Counted from the stretch's first letter, positions 9,128-18,378 are shown. The stretch: 64,000 nucleotides of DNA from an uncultured Tateyamaria sp. (GCF_947494755.1 NZ_CANLVZ010000003.1:1-64000); one strand, 5' to 3'. Translations and numbers: made by a program. Notes: generated by a model from the letters alone, not told the origin.

Positions 9128-10251
9128 GCGCCCAACAGCACGCCCGCTGTTTTGGTCCAACCGACCCAGACCGGGTCTTCCCACGTAATGCTGCGCCGGG
9201 ACAAACGGCGTGTGTTGGCGGTCTGCGCTTTGATGATCTGACCCCCGGGCAATTCCACGTGATAGGTCGACAGGTTACCCAGATATGCGATGTCGAGGAC
9301 TTTGCCCTCCAACAGATTGTCGACATCATCGGGTTTGGTCGTGTGGATCGCCACTTTTTCCGGGCGCACGGCAAGGTGGGCCTGCTGCCCTTCGGCAAAC
9401 GTCGTCTCCGACACTGCGGTGACGGGTGCGGCACCTTCTTTCCAGGTGAGCGCATACGTATCCGCCCCGGTTGCCGTGACAGTTCCGGTCAGAATATTCA
9501 CATCCCCGATGAAATCAGCGACATAGACGGATGCGGGAGCCTCATAAATGCGATCAGGCGTCGCCACCTGCATGATCCGGCCTTCATCCATCACAGCGAT
9601 GCGCGAGGCGACCGTCATGGCCTCCTCTTGGTCGTGAGTGACGATCACAAATGTGGTGCCCGTCTTTTCCTGAATATCCATCAGCTCGAACTGTGTTGCC
9701 TCGCGCAGTTTGGCATCCAGTGCGCCAAGAGGTTCGTCCAGCAGCAGCAGCTTGGGTGCCTTGGCCAAGGACCGGGCAAGTGCCACACGCTGGCGCTGCC
9801 CGCCGGAAATCTGATGTGGCTTGCGGCGGGCAAGTTTTTCAAGCCGGGTCAGCTTCAGCATCTCTTCGACACGGGCGGATATTGCAGCTTTGTCACTGGT
9901 TTCACGCCGGAGTCCAAAGGCGATGTTGTCCCAGATGCTCAGATGCGGAAACAGGGCGTAGGATTGGAACATCATGTTCACCGCCCGCTTGTTAGCAGGC
10001 ACCCCGGCGATGTCTTTGCCTGCAAGTTCAATGAACCCCTCGGTCGGGTTTTCAAAGCCGGCAAGCATCCGCATCATCGTCGTCTTGCCACAGCCCGACG
10101 GCCCAAGCAGCGCAAAGAATTCCTGTGGATAGATATCAAGCGTCAGATCGTCGATGGCAACGAAAGTGCCAAAGCGTTTCGTGACATTGCGAAACCGTAT
10201 GATCGGCTCGGCGGTCGGAACGTCCCAGGGGGCGAAAACAGTCTCTGCCAA
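9124..10251 (-). CDS. Polyamine-type ABC transporter ATP-binding protein (PotA/PotG-like)
   Basis: A 375-aa ATPase. Walker A (GPSGCGKTT, about residue 50), signature (ISGGQRQRVALARS), Walker B (LLLLDEPLGALD) and the switch His (VTHDQ) are all present. The C-terminal 120 residues form the TOBE-type regulatory domain common to PotA/MalK-type subunits. It is separated from the upstream binding-protein gene by about 60 bp containing a GC-rich hairpin and overlaps the next permease by four bases. Confidence 0.92.
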   Translation of the reverse strand: MAETVFAPWDVPTAEPIIRFRNVTKRFGTFVAIDDLTLDIYPQEFFALLGPSGCGKTTMMRMLAGFENPTEGFIELAGKDIAGVPANKRAVNMMFQSYALFPHLSIWDNIAFGLRRETSDKAAISARVEEMLKLTRLEKLARRKPHQISGGQRQRVALARSLAKAPKLLLLDEPLGALDAKLREATQFELMDIQEKTGTTFVIVTHDQEEAMTVASRIAVMDEGRIMQVATPDRIYEAPASVYVADFIGDVNILTGTVTATGADTYALTWKEGAAPVTAVSETTFAEGQQAHLAVRPEKVAIHTTKPDDVDNLLEGKVLDIAYLGNLSTYHVELPGGQIIKAQTANTRRLSRRSITWEDPVWVGWTKTAGVLLGA

Positions 10252-10275
10252 GGAGGACTCCGTTCAAATAGAGCG

Positions 10276-10300
10276 GGGCGCGAGGCGTATCCCCGCGCCC
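10276..10300 (-). terminator. Intercistronic hairpin between binding protein and ATPase
   Basis: GGGCGCG (10276-10282) pairs with CGCGCCC (10294-10300). There is no U-tract. Such hairpins after binding-protein genes commonly stabilise the upstream message or reduce read-through, so that more binding protein than membrane components is made. Confidence 0.45.
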
Positions 10301-10312
10301 TGGAAGCACAGC

Positions 10313-11395
10313 TTAGGTGCCTGATTTGATCTTGGTCCACATGCGCGTGACGGTCCGCTGTGTTTTGGCGTCATAGGGCGTTGTGGTGTAGAGGTTCTCG
10401 AGCGTGGTTGCGTCGGGATAGATCGCGACATCGCCGATCACGTCTTCGACCAGGAACTCCTGCGACGCCAAGTTGCCGTTGGCGTAATAGACGTAGTTGG
10501 ATGCAGCCGCCATGTTCTGCGCGTCCATGATAAAGTTCAGGAACTTGTGCGCGCCGTCAGGGTTGGGGGCATCCACCGGAATCGCCATATTGTCGAACCA
10601 CATCAGCGCCCCCTCTTTGGGCGCGTAATACTCGATTTCGACCCCGTTCTCGGCCTCTGCCGCGCGATCCCGTGCTTGAAGGATGTCACCCGACCAGCCG
10701 ACGGCCACGCAGATGTCACCGTTTGCAAGGGCGTTGATATATTCCGAGCTGTGGAATTTTTGCACATAAGGCGCAATGTTCGTCAGCACGGGCTCCGCCA
10801 GTTTGATGGTGTCAGCATCCTGCGCATCAGGGTTTTCGCCCAGATAGGCCAGCGCTGCGGGGATCAATTCGGCGGGGGCATCCAGAATGTGCACGCCGCA
10901 GGCCTGCAGTTTTTCCATGTTGGCCGGATCAAACACGAGGGCGAGGGAATCGACCGGGGCATCTTCGCCGAGGATCTCCTGCACCTTGCCGACATTCACA
11001 CCGATGCCCGTGGTGCCCCACATGTAGTTGATCGCGTATTGATTGTCGGGGTCATATTTTGCGACCCGTTCGCTGATCACGTCCCACATGTTAACCGAAT
11101 TGGTTAGCTTGGATTGGTCCAGTTTCTGAAACGCTCCGGCTGCGATCTGGCGTTGCAGGAAGGTGCCCGACGGCACCACCACATCATAGCCCGATCCACC
11201 GGCCAGCATTTTGGTCTCCAGCACTTCGTTGCTGTCGAACACGTCATAGATCAGATCGATGCCGGTCTCTTCTTCGAACTTGGTCAACAGGTCTTCGTCG
11301 ATGTAGTCCGACCAGTTATAAACACGCACTTCTTCGGCCAGCGCGGCACCTGTCAGGGCAAGACCAGCGACTGTGCTCAGCATTAACTTCTTCAT
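10313..11395 (-). CDS. Polyamine-binding periplasmic protein (PotF/PotD-like)
   Basis: A 360-aa secreted solute-binding protein. It has a clear signal peptide (MKKLMLSTVAGLALTGAALA, cleavage before EEVRVYNW). The mature N-terminus VRVYNWSDYIDEDLL is the hallmark of PotF/PotD proteins, with an acidic and aromatic site that binds putrescine or spermidine. Other family marks are GYDVVVPSGTFLQRQ and INYMWGTTGIGVN. It is the first gene of the operon binding protein-ATPase-permease-permease-FAD oxidase and is divergent from the aminotransferase. Putrescine is the likeliest ligand given the neighbours, but this is inference. Confidence 0.9.
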   Translation of the reverse strand: MKKLMLSTVAGLALTGAALAEEVRVYNWSDYIDEDLLTKFEEETGIDLIYDVFDSNEVLETKMLAGGSGYDVVVPSGTFLQRQIAAGAFQKLDQSKLTNSVNMWDVISERVAKYDPDNQYAINYMWGTTGIGVNVGKVQEILGEDAPVDSLALVFDPANMEKLQACGVHILDAPAELIPAALAYLGENPDAQDADTIKLAEPVLTNIAPYVQKFHSSEYINALANGDICVAVGWSGDILQARDRAAEAENGVEIEYYAPKEGALMWFDNMAIPVDAPNPDGAHKFLNFIMDAQNMAAASNYVYYANGNLASQEFLVEDVIGDVAIYPDATTLENLYTTTPYDAKTQRTVTRMWTKIKSGT

Positions 11396-11542
11396 AGTGT
11401 ACTCCCGTCACATGCCCGGTTTGCCGGGTCGCTTGATATGAAATCAACTTTTATTGGTCCCGTCCAGCATGATCGCATAACGGCGATTGACGGCGCGCCC
11501 TTTGCCCATATTCTCCGCAAGTCTCTTACCTTCGAGGTTTCA

Positions 11543-12940
11543 ATGCCCGCGATCACCAATCACCTGCCCACATCCGAATTGCAGGCGCTTGACGCCGCGC
11601 ACCACATGCACCCCTTCACCGCCGGGGGCGAGTTGGCGGCCAAGGGCGCGCGCGTCATCACCCGGGCCAAGGGCGTGTATCTGCACGACAGCGAAGGCAA
11701 TGAAATCCTTGATGCGATGGCCGGCCTGTGGTGTGTGAACATCGGCTATGGGCGCAGCGAGCTTGCCGACGTCGCCGCGCGCCAGATGAAGGAACTACCC
11801 TACTACAACACCTTTTTCCAGACGACGCATGTGCCAGCTATCGCGCTGGCCCAGAAGATCGCAGAATTGGCACCGGGTGATCTGAACCACGTCTTTTTCG
11901 CCGGGTCCGGATCCGAGGCGAACGACACCAACATTCGGATGGTGCGCACCTATTGGGCGATCAAGGGCAAGCCGACCAAGACGATCATCATCTCGCGCAA
12001 AAACGCCTATCACGGCTCCTCCGTCGGGTCGGGCAGTCTGGGCGGCATGACCCCGATGCACGAACAGGGCGGTCTGCCGATCCCCGACATTCACCACATC
12101 AACCAGCCCAACTGGTGGTCCGAAGGCGGCGATATGAGCCCGGAGGATTTCGGCCTCGCCCGAGCGCAAGAGCTGGAGCAGGCCATTCTGGCCCATGGCG
12201 AGGATCGCATCGCCGCCTTCATCGCTGAACCGATCCAGGGCGCCGGTGGCGTGATCATCCCGCCCAGCACTTACTGGCCCGAAATCCAGCGCATCTGTGA
12301 CAAATACGAAATCCTGCTGATCGCGGACGAGGTGATCTGCGGCTTTGGTCGGACAGGCAACTGGTTCGGAAGTGAGACGCTCGGGATCACGCCGCACATC
12401 ATGACGATCGCAAAGGGTCTGTCCTCGGGCTATCAGCCCATCGGCGGATCAATCGTGTGCGACGAGGTGGCCGAGGTCATTGGATCGGGCGAATTCAACC
12501 ACGGCTATACCTATTCCGGCCATCCCGTTGCGTCCGCGGTTGCGCTGGAAAACATCCGCATTCTCGAGGAAGAAAACGTGCTGGATCACGTGCGTGACGT
12601 TGCCATGCCCGCCCTGCACGAGATGTGGCACGGTCTGGCAGATCACCCGATGGTGGGAGAGACGACGATCACAGGCATGATGGGCTCGCTTGCGCTGACG
12701 CCGCACAAGGGCAGCCGCGCCAAGTTCGCGATGGATGCGGGCACCGCAGGGTTCATGTGCCGCGAGCGCTGTTTTGCCAATAATCTGGTGATGCGCCACG
12801 TCTATGACCGGATGGTCATTTCGCCGCCCTTGGTGATCGCGCCGGACGAAATCACCCTGTTGGGCCAGCGCGCGCGCACGGCATTGGATGAGTGTTATGC
12901 GCTGCTCAAAGACGGCGACATGCTGAAACCAGCGGCCTGA
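11543..12940 (+). CDS. Putrescine/omega-amino acid:pyruvate aminotransferase-like class III aminotransferase
   Basis: A PLP enzyme of about 465 aa of the class III aminotransferase family. The PLP-binding lysine lies in TIAKGLSSGYQPIGG and the preceding aspartate in LIADEVICGFGRTG. The N-terminus (HHMHPFTAGGEL) resembles SpuC-type polyamine and omega-aminotransferases. I chose the ATG at 11543, which follows a GAGG ribosome site; the frame stays open 35 codons upstream. It sits between two polyamine-type transporters and is divergent from the binding protein, so it likely deaminates putrescine or a related omega-amine. Exact substrate cannot be told from sequence alone. Confidence 0.85.
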   Translation: MPAITNHLPTSELQALDAAHHMHPFTAGGELAAKGARVITRAKGVYLHDSEGNEILDAMAGLWCVNIGYGRSELADVAARQMKELPYYNTFFQTTHVPAIALAQKIAELAPGDLNHVFFAGSGSEANDTNIRMVRTYWAIKGKPTKTIIISRKNAYHGSSVGSGSLGGMTPMHEQGGLPIPDIHHINQPNWWSEGGDMSPEDFGLARAQELEQAILAHGEDRIAAFIAEPIQGAGGVIIPPSTYWPEIQRICDKYEILLIADEVICGFGRTGNWFGSETLGITPHIMTIAKGLSSGYQPIGGSIVCDEVAEVIGSGEFNHGYTYSGHPVASAVALENIRILEEENVLDHVRDVAMPALHEMWHGLADHPMVGETTITGMMGSLALTPHKGSRAKFAMDAGTAGFMCRERCFANNLVMRHVYDRMVISPPLVIAPDEITLLGQRARTALDECYALLKDGDMLKPAA

Positions 12941-13133
12941 TCGCGGTATTTCAAACCACTCCCTCGCACTAAAATGCACATGATTCCGTTATGCGGCCCG
13001 CCTACCCCTCAAGGACAATTCCCTGAAAGCGTCTGCTTTTTCAGTGAAACCGACCCGATTGCACTATGAAACCCCCATTTTGCAGCCTTGTTGGTTGCAA
13101 CATGCGCGTCGGACCGTTTTACATGTCGCAACT

Positions 13134-13147
13134 GACGGTCAACCGTC
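13134..13147. promoter_or_regulatory. Palindrome, candidate operator of second transporter operon
   Basis: GACGGT-CA-ACCGTC is a perfect 6-2-6 palindrome ending 23 bases before the start of the ATPase gene. It lies in the 230-bp gap 12941-13170, which otherwise shows no gene. It could bind a dimeric repressor or form a small hairpin; no regulator is identifiable here. Confidence 0.35.
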
Positions 13148-13170
13148 GGATATAAAACGGGGAGCCAGAT

Positions 13171-14271
13171 TTGGCCGATACTGCGACCGACCAGGCGTTC
13201 GTCGAATTCGAACGCGTGCAAAAAAGCTATGATGGCGAAAACCTCGTCGTCAAAGATCTGAACCTGTCGATGCCCAAAGGCGAGTTTCTGACCATGCTCG
13301 GGCCATCGGGGTCGGGCAAGACGACCTGCCTGATGATGCTGGCGGGGTTCGAGACGGCCACGCACGGCGACATCCGGCTTGGCGGTGTGTCGATCAACAA
13401 CATTCCGCCTCACAAACGCGGCATCGGTATGGTTTTCCAGAACTACGCCCTGTTTCCTCACATGACGGTCGCCGAAAACCTCAGCTTTCCGCTTGAGGTG
13501 CGCAAGATCGGCAAGGCGGACCGCGAAGAAAAGGTGATGCGCGCGCTTGGCATGGTGCAGATGCAGGATTTTGCCGGGCGTCGGCCCGCGCAGCTTTCCG
13601 GTGGTCAGCAACAACGGATCGCGCTGGCACGTGCGCTGGTGTTCGAGCCCGAACTGGTTCTGATGGACGAACCGCTTGGCGCGCTCGACAAACAACTGCG
13701 CGAAACGCTGCAATTCGAAATCACCCGTCTGGCGCATGATCTGGGGATCACGACCGTTTATGTGACCCATGACCAAACCGAAGCACTGACGATGTCGGAC
13801 CGCGTCGCCGTCTTCGACGACGGGCGCATCCAGCAGCTTGCCCCGCCGGATGCCTTGTATGAGGAACCGCAAAACAGCTTCGTCGCCCAGTTCATCGGCG
13901 AGAACAACACCCTGCTCGGCGTGATCGAAAAGATCAAAGGCGACACCTGCGAGGTGCGGCTGGATGACGGCAGCATCATCGACGCCAAACCCATCAACGT
14001 GACCGAAGTCGGTCAGCGCACCCGCGTATCAATCCGCCCCGAGCGGGTCGAAATCGGCACCGCGCGGCTGACGCCCGATGCGCATACGCTCAAGGCCGAA
14101 GTGCTCGAATTCATCTATATGGGCGATATCTTCCGCACCCGCCTGCGGGTGGCGGGCAACGATGATTTCGTCATCAAGACACGCAATGCCCCCGATCAGA
14201 TCCGCCTGACCCCAGGCACGATGGTCGAAATCGGGTGGATGCCACAGGATTGCCGGGCGCTCGACGCGTAA
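13171..14271 (+). CDS. ABC transporter ATP-binding protein (PotA-like), second system
   Basis: A 366-aa ATPase with Walker A (GPSGSGKTT), signature (LSGGQQQRIALARA), Walker B (LVLMDEPLGALD) and switch His (VTHDQ), followed by a TOBE domain. It starts with TTG at 13171, supported by a GGGGAG ribosome site six bases upstream; no better in-frame ATG is near. It heads a rightward operon ATPase-binding protein-DUF1330-permease-permease. The order differs from the first system, so the two are probably independent acquisitions rather than a recent tandem duplication. Substrate class is polyamine or another small organic cation or acid. Confidence 0.9.
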   Translation: MADTATDQAFVEFERVQKSYDGENLVVKDLNLSMPKGEFLTMLGPSGSGKTTCLMMLAGFETATHGDIRLGGVSINNIPPHKRGIGMVFQNYALFPHMTVAENLSFPLEVRKIGKADREEKVMRALGMVQMQDFAGRRPAQLSGGQQQRIALARALVFEPELVLMDEPLGALDKQLRETLQFEITRLAHDLGITTVYVTHDQTEALTMSDRVAVFDDGRIQQLAPPDALYEEPQNSFVAQFIGENNTLLGVIEKIKGDTCEVRLDDGSIIDAKPINVTEVGQRTRVSIRPERVEIGTARLTPDAHTLKAEVLEFIYMGDIFRTRLRVAGNDDFVIKTRNAPDQIRLTPGTMVEIGWMPQDCRALDA

Positions 14272-14283
14272 GGCAAACTCAGA

Positions 14284-14314
14284 CAGGCCGGGGCGATGCC
14301 CGACGTTCGGCCTG
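14284..14314 (+). terminator. Intercistronic stem-loop before binding protein
   Basis: CAGGCCG (14284-14290) pairs with CGGCCTG (14308-14314), within the 82 bp between ATPase and binding-protein genes. No U-tract follows, so partial attenuation or RNA processing is more likely than full termination. Confidence 0.4.
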
Positions 14315-14353
14315 CAACACTCAACAACGGGCGTAATCAGTGGGAGTAATACC

Positions 14354-15463
14354 ATGAAACTCACCAAGACCCTTCTGGCCTCGACGGCTTTGACGGTTGC
14401 AAGCGGCACTGCCTTTGCCGACGGCCACATGGCCAGCGACATGACACTTGTAAGCTGGGGCGGTGCATACCAGGCCAGCCAGCAAAACGCCTATGTCGCG
14501 CCCTACATCGAAAATAACTCAGGCGTCACAGCCGTATGGGACGAAAGCTCGGCCGAGGCCGTGGCGAAACTGCGCGCCATGAACGAAGCGGGCAACGTCA
14601 CATGGGACGTGGTTGACGTTGTTGCAGCGGACGCGATCCGCCTGTGCGACGAAGGCCTCGCGCTGGAAATCGACGCGGACGAGCAGCTCGCCGCCGCACC
14701 CGATGGCACATCCGCATCGGACGACTTTGGCGATCTGCTGGTCAGCGACTGCTTTATTCCTCAGATCGTTTACTCGACGACCTTTGGCTATCGCACCGAT
14801 CTGGTTGGCGACACGCCCCCAACTGAAGTCTGTGCCGTTTTCGACACCGAAACCTATCCAGGCAAGCGGTCCCTCGAAAAGCGCCCGATCAACAACATGG
14901 AATGGGCTCTGCTTTGTGACGGTGTGGCCAAGGAAGACGTCTATGACGTTCTGGGCACGCCCGAAGGTCAGGACCAGGCGCTTGCCAAACTCGACACCAT
15001 CAAGGACGACGTGATCTGGTGGTCGGCCGGTGCGGACACGCCCCAACTGCTGGCCGATGGCGAAGTCATCATGGGGTCGACCTATAACGGTCGTCTGTTT
15101 GCTGCCATCGAAGAGCAGAAGCAGCCCATCGCCATGCTTTGGGACGCGCAGGTGTTCGACCTTGACGGTTGGATCATTCCAACAGGTCTGAGCCCCGAGC
15201 GTGAAGCCCGCGCGCTGGACTTCATCAAGTTCGCGACCGACACACAGCGTCTGGCGGATCAAGCCAAGTACATCTCGTACGGCCCTGCCCGCGCCTCGTC
15301 CGCACCACTGGTCGGTCAGCACGCCGAGCTGGGTATCGACATGGCACCACATATGCCAACCGATCCCGACAACGCCAAGAACACGTTCCTCTACAACTAC
15401 GAGTTCTGGGCTGACTATCGCGATGACATCGACGCCAAATTCCAGGCGTGGCTGGCTCAATAA
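14354..15463 (+). CDS. Extracellular solute-binding protein (PotD/PotF family), second system
   Basis: A 369-aa periplasmic binding protein with a signal peptide (KTLLASTALTVASGTAFA, mature end near DGHMASD). The mature N-terminus MTLVSWGGAYQASQ is typical of family members that bind polyamines or related compounds, and WDVVDVVAADAIRLCDEG follows. It has two clusters of Cys (around residues 97, 134 and 157, 196), so disulfides are possible. It is flanked by stem-loops on both sides, consistent with differential expression in the operon. The ligand is not determined; it lacks the exact PotF N-terminal pattern of the first system. Confidence 0.87.
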   Translation: MKLTKTLLASTALTVASGTAFADGHMASDMTLVSWGGAYQASQQNAYVAPYIENNSGVTAVWDESSAEAVAKLRAMNEAGNVTWDVVDVVAADAIRLCDEGLALEIDADEQLAAAPDGTSASDDFGDLLVSDCFIPQIVYSTTFGYRTDLVGDTPPTEVCAVFDTETYPGKRSLEKRPINNMEWALLCDGVAKEDVYDVLGTPEGQDQALAKLDTIKDDVIWWSAGADTPQLLADGEVIMGSTYNGRLFAAIEEQKQPIAMLWDAQVFDLDGWIIPTGLSPEREARALDFIKFATDTQRLADQAKYISYGPARASSAPLVGQHAELGIDMAPHMPTDPDNAKNTFLYNYEFWADYRDDIDAKFQAWLAQ

Positions 15464-15473
15464 ACCGGTCCAG

Positions 15474-15492
15474 GGCGCAGGTCACCTGCGCC
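15474..15492 (+). terminator. Strong hairpin after binding protein gene
   Basis: GGCGCAGG (15474-15481) pairs perfectly with CCTGCGCC (15485-15492) around a three-base loop, ten bases after the binding-protein stop. Only a short TT follows. It probably stabilises the binding-protein message and limits transcription into the DUF1330 and permease genes. Confidence 0.55.
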
Positions 15493-15563
15493 TTACGATT
15501 CTGAACAACGGCAAGGCGCGTACCTCGTGCCTTGCCACTTCCACCCCCCACCGGGAGACGACG

Positions 15564-15851
15564 ATGCCCAAAGGTTACATCATCGGCCACATCACTGTGA
15601 ACGATCCTGAGACGTACAAGACGTATATCGAAAAGGACACGCCGATCCTGACCCGCCTTGGTGCCGTGCCCATCGTGCGTGGTGGACAATCCACAACGAT
15701 GGAAGGCGAAACCCAGAACCGCCACGTCGTATTCGAATTTCCGTCATACGAGGCCGCGGTCGCCGCCTACAATGACCCCGAATATCAAGAGGTGGCCAAG
15801 ATCCGCCACCGCTCTGCCACGTCCACCATTCTTGTCGTGGAGGGTGTGTGA
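15564..15851 (+). CDS. DUF1330 family protein
   Basis: A 95-aa protein of the DUF1330 (dimeric alpha-beta barrel) family: MPKGYIIGHITVNDPETYKT at the N-terminus, RGGQSTTMEG in the middle and NRHVVFEFPSYEAAVAAYND near the end are the conserved segments. Biochemical function is unknown. A GGGAGA ribosome site precedes the ATG. Its stop overlaps the permease start in TGATG, so it is translated together with the transporter. This suggests a role linked to the transported substrate, but that is inference from position. Confidence 0.85.
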   Translation: MPKGYIIGHITVNDPETYKTYIEKDTPILTRLGAVPIVRGGQSTTMEGETQNRHVVFEFPSYEAAVAAYNDPEYQEVAKIRHRSATSTILVVEGV

Positions 15852-17488
15852 TGGCCGAGGCCATGCTGGCCGCTGACGGCACCCCGCTGAAACGCAGTCT
15901 GGCCCGCGCCCTGCGCCGGCAGAAGCTGCGCGCGCTGATGCTGATCGCGCCCTTGCTGATCTTCGTACTGATCACTTTCATCGTGCCCATCGGGTCGATG
16001 CTGTTCCGCTCGGTCGAGAACGAGATGGTCGGCAACACGCTACCCTACACGGTCGAGGCGCTCGCTGAATGGGATGCGGATGCCGAACCGTTGCCTTCCG
16101 AAGACACGTTTCAGGCGATGTTCTTTGATATGTTCCTCGCGGCCGAGGCCAAGCGGCACACGCGACTCGGCACACGCCTGAATTACGAGACCACCGGTCT
16201 TTCGTCGCTGTTCCGTCAATCCGGGCGCCAGTTGGATGACGTGGCAGACATTTCCTACGAACCGCTCGAAGATTTCGACGCCGCATGGGACGACGGCGAG
16301 ACGTGGTATGCGCTGATGAATGCGCGTCAGACCGCTGACGATGCGCTGATGGCGCAGCAACGGGCGCGGGTTGCGGCGCTGACTGACAATGAAACGAATA
16401 GCGAAGTCAACTTTGCCCCCGACGCCGAAGTGGCTGCCTTACTGCCCCTCGCCGCACGCGAATACACCGCATGGGCCGTTTACGTGGCCACTCAGGACGG
16501 GCGCGACCCCGCCACCCGTGACCCATGGGAGGCTGTCGCCCCCGCCCTGCTGATTGACCTGCAAACCGCGGATCTGAGCGGCTATGCAGGGCCCGAAGCT
16601 GACAGACTGCGCGCGGTGCAAGCGGCCAACCTGCCGGTTGCCAACTTTGTCGATGCGTTTGTCGATATGGACGAAGACTGGGGCACCCAAGTGCCGTGGG
16701 AAACGATCCAGACCCATTCCAGCACCTATACCAGCGGCTATTTCCTGAACGCGGTTGATGCGCAAAAGACGGCGGACGGCGTCTCATGGCAGCCCGAAGA
16801 CAAGCAGATCCTGATCACGCTGTTCGTGCGCACGATCTGGATGTCGCTGCTGATCATGGGCTCGTGCATCCTACTCGGCTATCCGATCGCGTGGCTGCTG
16901 GCGAACCTGCCGATGCGCAAGGCGAACCTGCTGCTGATCCTCGTACTGCTGCCGTTCTGGACGTCACTGCTGGTGCGTACTTCGGCGTGGAAAGTGATGC
17001 TGCAACAGCAAGGGGTGATCAACGATGTGCTGGTCTGGATCGGTCTGGTGGCTGACGACGGCCGACTGATTATGATCAACAACCAGTTCGGCACTATCGT
17101 GTCGATGACGCACATCCTCCTGCCTTTCATGATCCTGCCGATGTATTCGGTGATGCAGACGATCCAGCCCAGCTATCTGCGGGCGGCCAAGTCACTGGGC
17201 GCAACCAATTGGACGGCGTTCTGGCGGGTCTATTTCCCGCAGTCGGTGCCCGGAATCGGGGCGGGCTCGATCCTCGTCTTCATCCTTGCCATCGGCTACT
17301 ACATCACGCCCGAAATCGTGGGTGGGACCAAGGGCGTCTTCATCTCGAACCGGATCGCCTATCACATCTCGTCTTCGCTCAACTGGGGGCTGGCGGCCGC
17401 ACTTGGGTCAATCCTGCTGGCGGCGGTGCTGATCCTTTATTGGGCCTATGACAAGATCGTGGGCATCGACAATGTTAAGCTGGGGTAA
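15851..17488 (+). CDS. ABC permease with large periplasmic insert (PotB-like)
   Basis: A 545-aa permease, nearly twice the usual 280-310 aa. Helix 1 lies at about residues 28-48 (MLIAPLLIFVLITFIVPIG). It is followed by about 265 mostly polar and acidic residues before the next helix (ILITLFVRTIWMSLLIMGS, about residue 318 on), after which a standard PotB-like core follows with the EAA loop (YLRAAKSLGATNWTAFWRVY). In ordinary PotB proteins this first loop is only some tens of residues. The insert would lie in the periplasm, where the binding protein docks. The start at 15851 overlaps the DUF1330 stop (TGATG). The frame is intact, so this is a real elongated protein rather than a fusion error. 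Confidence 0.88.
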   Translation: MAEAMLAADGTPLKRSLARALRRQKLRALMLIAPLLIFVLITFIVPIGSMLFRSVENEMVGNTLPYTVEALAEWDADAEPLPSEDTFQAMFFDMFLAAEAKRHTRLGTRLNYETTGLSSLFRQSGRQLDDVADISYEPLEDFDAAWDDGETWYALMNARQTADDALMAQQRARVAALTDNETNSEVNFAPDAEVAALLPLAAREYTAWAVYVATQDGRDPATRDPWEAVAPALLIDLQTADLSGYAGPEADRLRAVQAANLPVANFVDAFVDMDEDWGTQVPWETIQTHSSTYTSGYFLNAVDAQKTADGVSWQPEDKQILITLFVRTIWMSLLIMGSCILLGYPIAWLLANLPMRKANLLLILVLLPFWTSLLVRTSAWKVMLQQQGVINDVLVWIGLVADDGRLIMINNQFGTIVSMTHILLPFMILPMYSVMQTIQPSYLRAAKSLGATNWTAFWRVYFPQSVPGIGAGSILVFILAIGYYITPEIVGGTKGVFISNRIAYHISSSLNWGLAAALGSILLAAVLILYWAYDKIVGIDNVKLG

Positions 17489-17493
17489 CTGAC

Positions 17494-18378
17494 ATGGGCC
17501 TTCCACCATATGCGACGCTCGGTCAGCGGATCTGGTATTACAGTTTCCGGGTGATTTGTGGCCTGATCTTCTTCTTTCTGATCGCGCCCATCATCGTCGT
17601 CATGCCGCTGTCGTTCAACGCGCAAGATTTCTTTACCTTTACGCCTGAAATGCTGCGGCTCGATCCCGCGGGATACTCACTCAAGCATTACGAAGACTTC
17701 TTCACCAACCCGCAATGGCAGTTGGCGATGAAGAACTCGCTGATCATCGCGCCCATCGCGACGATCATATCGGTCAGCCTTGGCACATTGGCTGCCATTG
17801 GTCTGTCGCAAAGCCATGTGCCGCTCAAAGGGACGATCATGGCCATCCTGATCTCGCCCATGATCGTCCCGCTGATCATCTCGGCCACGGGAATGTTCTT
17901 TTTCTACTCGTCCTTGGGCAACTGGATGGAAAGCACGCTCGGCCTCGACAAGGGGTTCGTAGGCTATGTGAAGGTCATTCTCGCGCATGCGGTGCTTGGC
18001 ATTCCGTTCGTGATCATCACGGTGACGGCAACGCTGGTGGGCTTTGACCGCTCGCTCACGCGGGCCGCCGCCAACATGGGCGCGGGGCCGGTGACGACGT
18101 TCTTCCGCGTACAGATGCCGCTGATCCTGCCGGGTGTGATTTCAGGCGGGTTGTTTGCGTTCATCACGTCCTTTGACGAAGTGGTGGTGGTGCTGTTCGT
18201 CGGCTCGGCCAGCCAGAAAACACTACCATGGCAGATGTTCATCGGCCTGCGCGAACAGATCAGTCCGACGATCCTGGCCGTTGCAACAATCCTCGTGGTG
18301 ATCTCGATCTGCCTGCTGACCACGGTCGAGTTACTGCGGCGGCGGTCCGAACGGCTGCGCGGGATGTCGCCCGGTTAA
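17494..18378 (+). CDS. ABC transporter permease (PotC-like), second system
   Basis: A 294-aa inner-membrane permease with about six helices and an EAA loop (LTRAAANMGAGPVTTFFRVQ). It begins five bases after the stop of the long permease and completes the transporter. The first loop is of normal length. Its end overlaps the convergent transglycosylase gene by four bases at 18375-18378. Confidence 0.9.
   Translation: MGLPPYATLGQRIWYYSFRVICGLIFFFLIAPIIVVMPLSFNAQDFFTFTPEMLRLDPAGYSLKHYEDFFTNPQWQLAMKNSLIIAPIATIISVSLGTLAAIGLSQSHVPLKGTIMAILISPMIVPLIISATGMFFFYSSLGNWMESTLGLDKGFVGYVKVILAHAVLGIPFVIITVTATLVGFDRSLTRAAANMGAGPVTTFFRVQMPLILPGVISGGLFAFITSFDEVVVVLFVGSASQKTLPWQMFIGLREQISPTILAVATILVVISICLLTTVELLRRRSERLRGMSPG

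Noticed and set aside
9115-10329. A 404-codon plus-strand open frame opposite the PotA-like gene
   Set aside because: It lies antisense to a complete ATPase gene with all motifs and has no recognisable domain; it is a shadow frame typical of GC-rich DNA.
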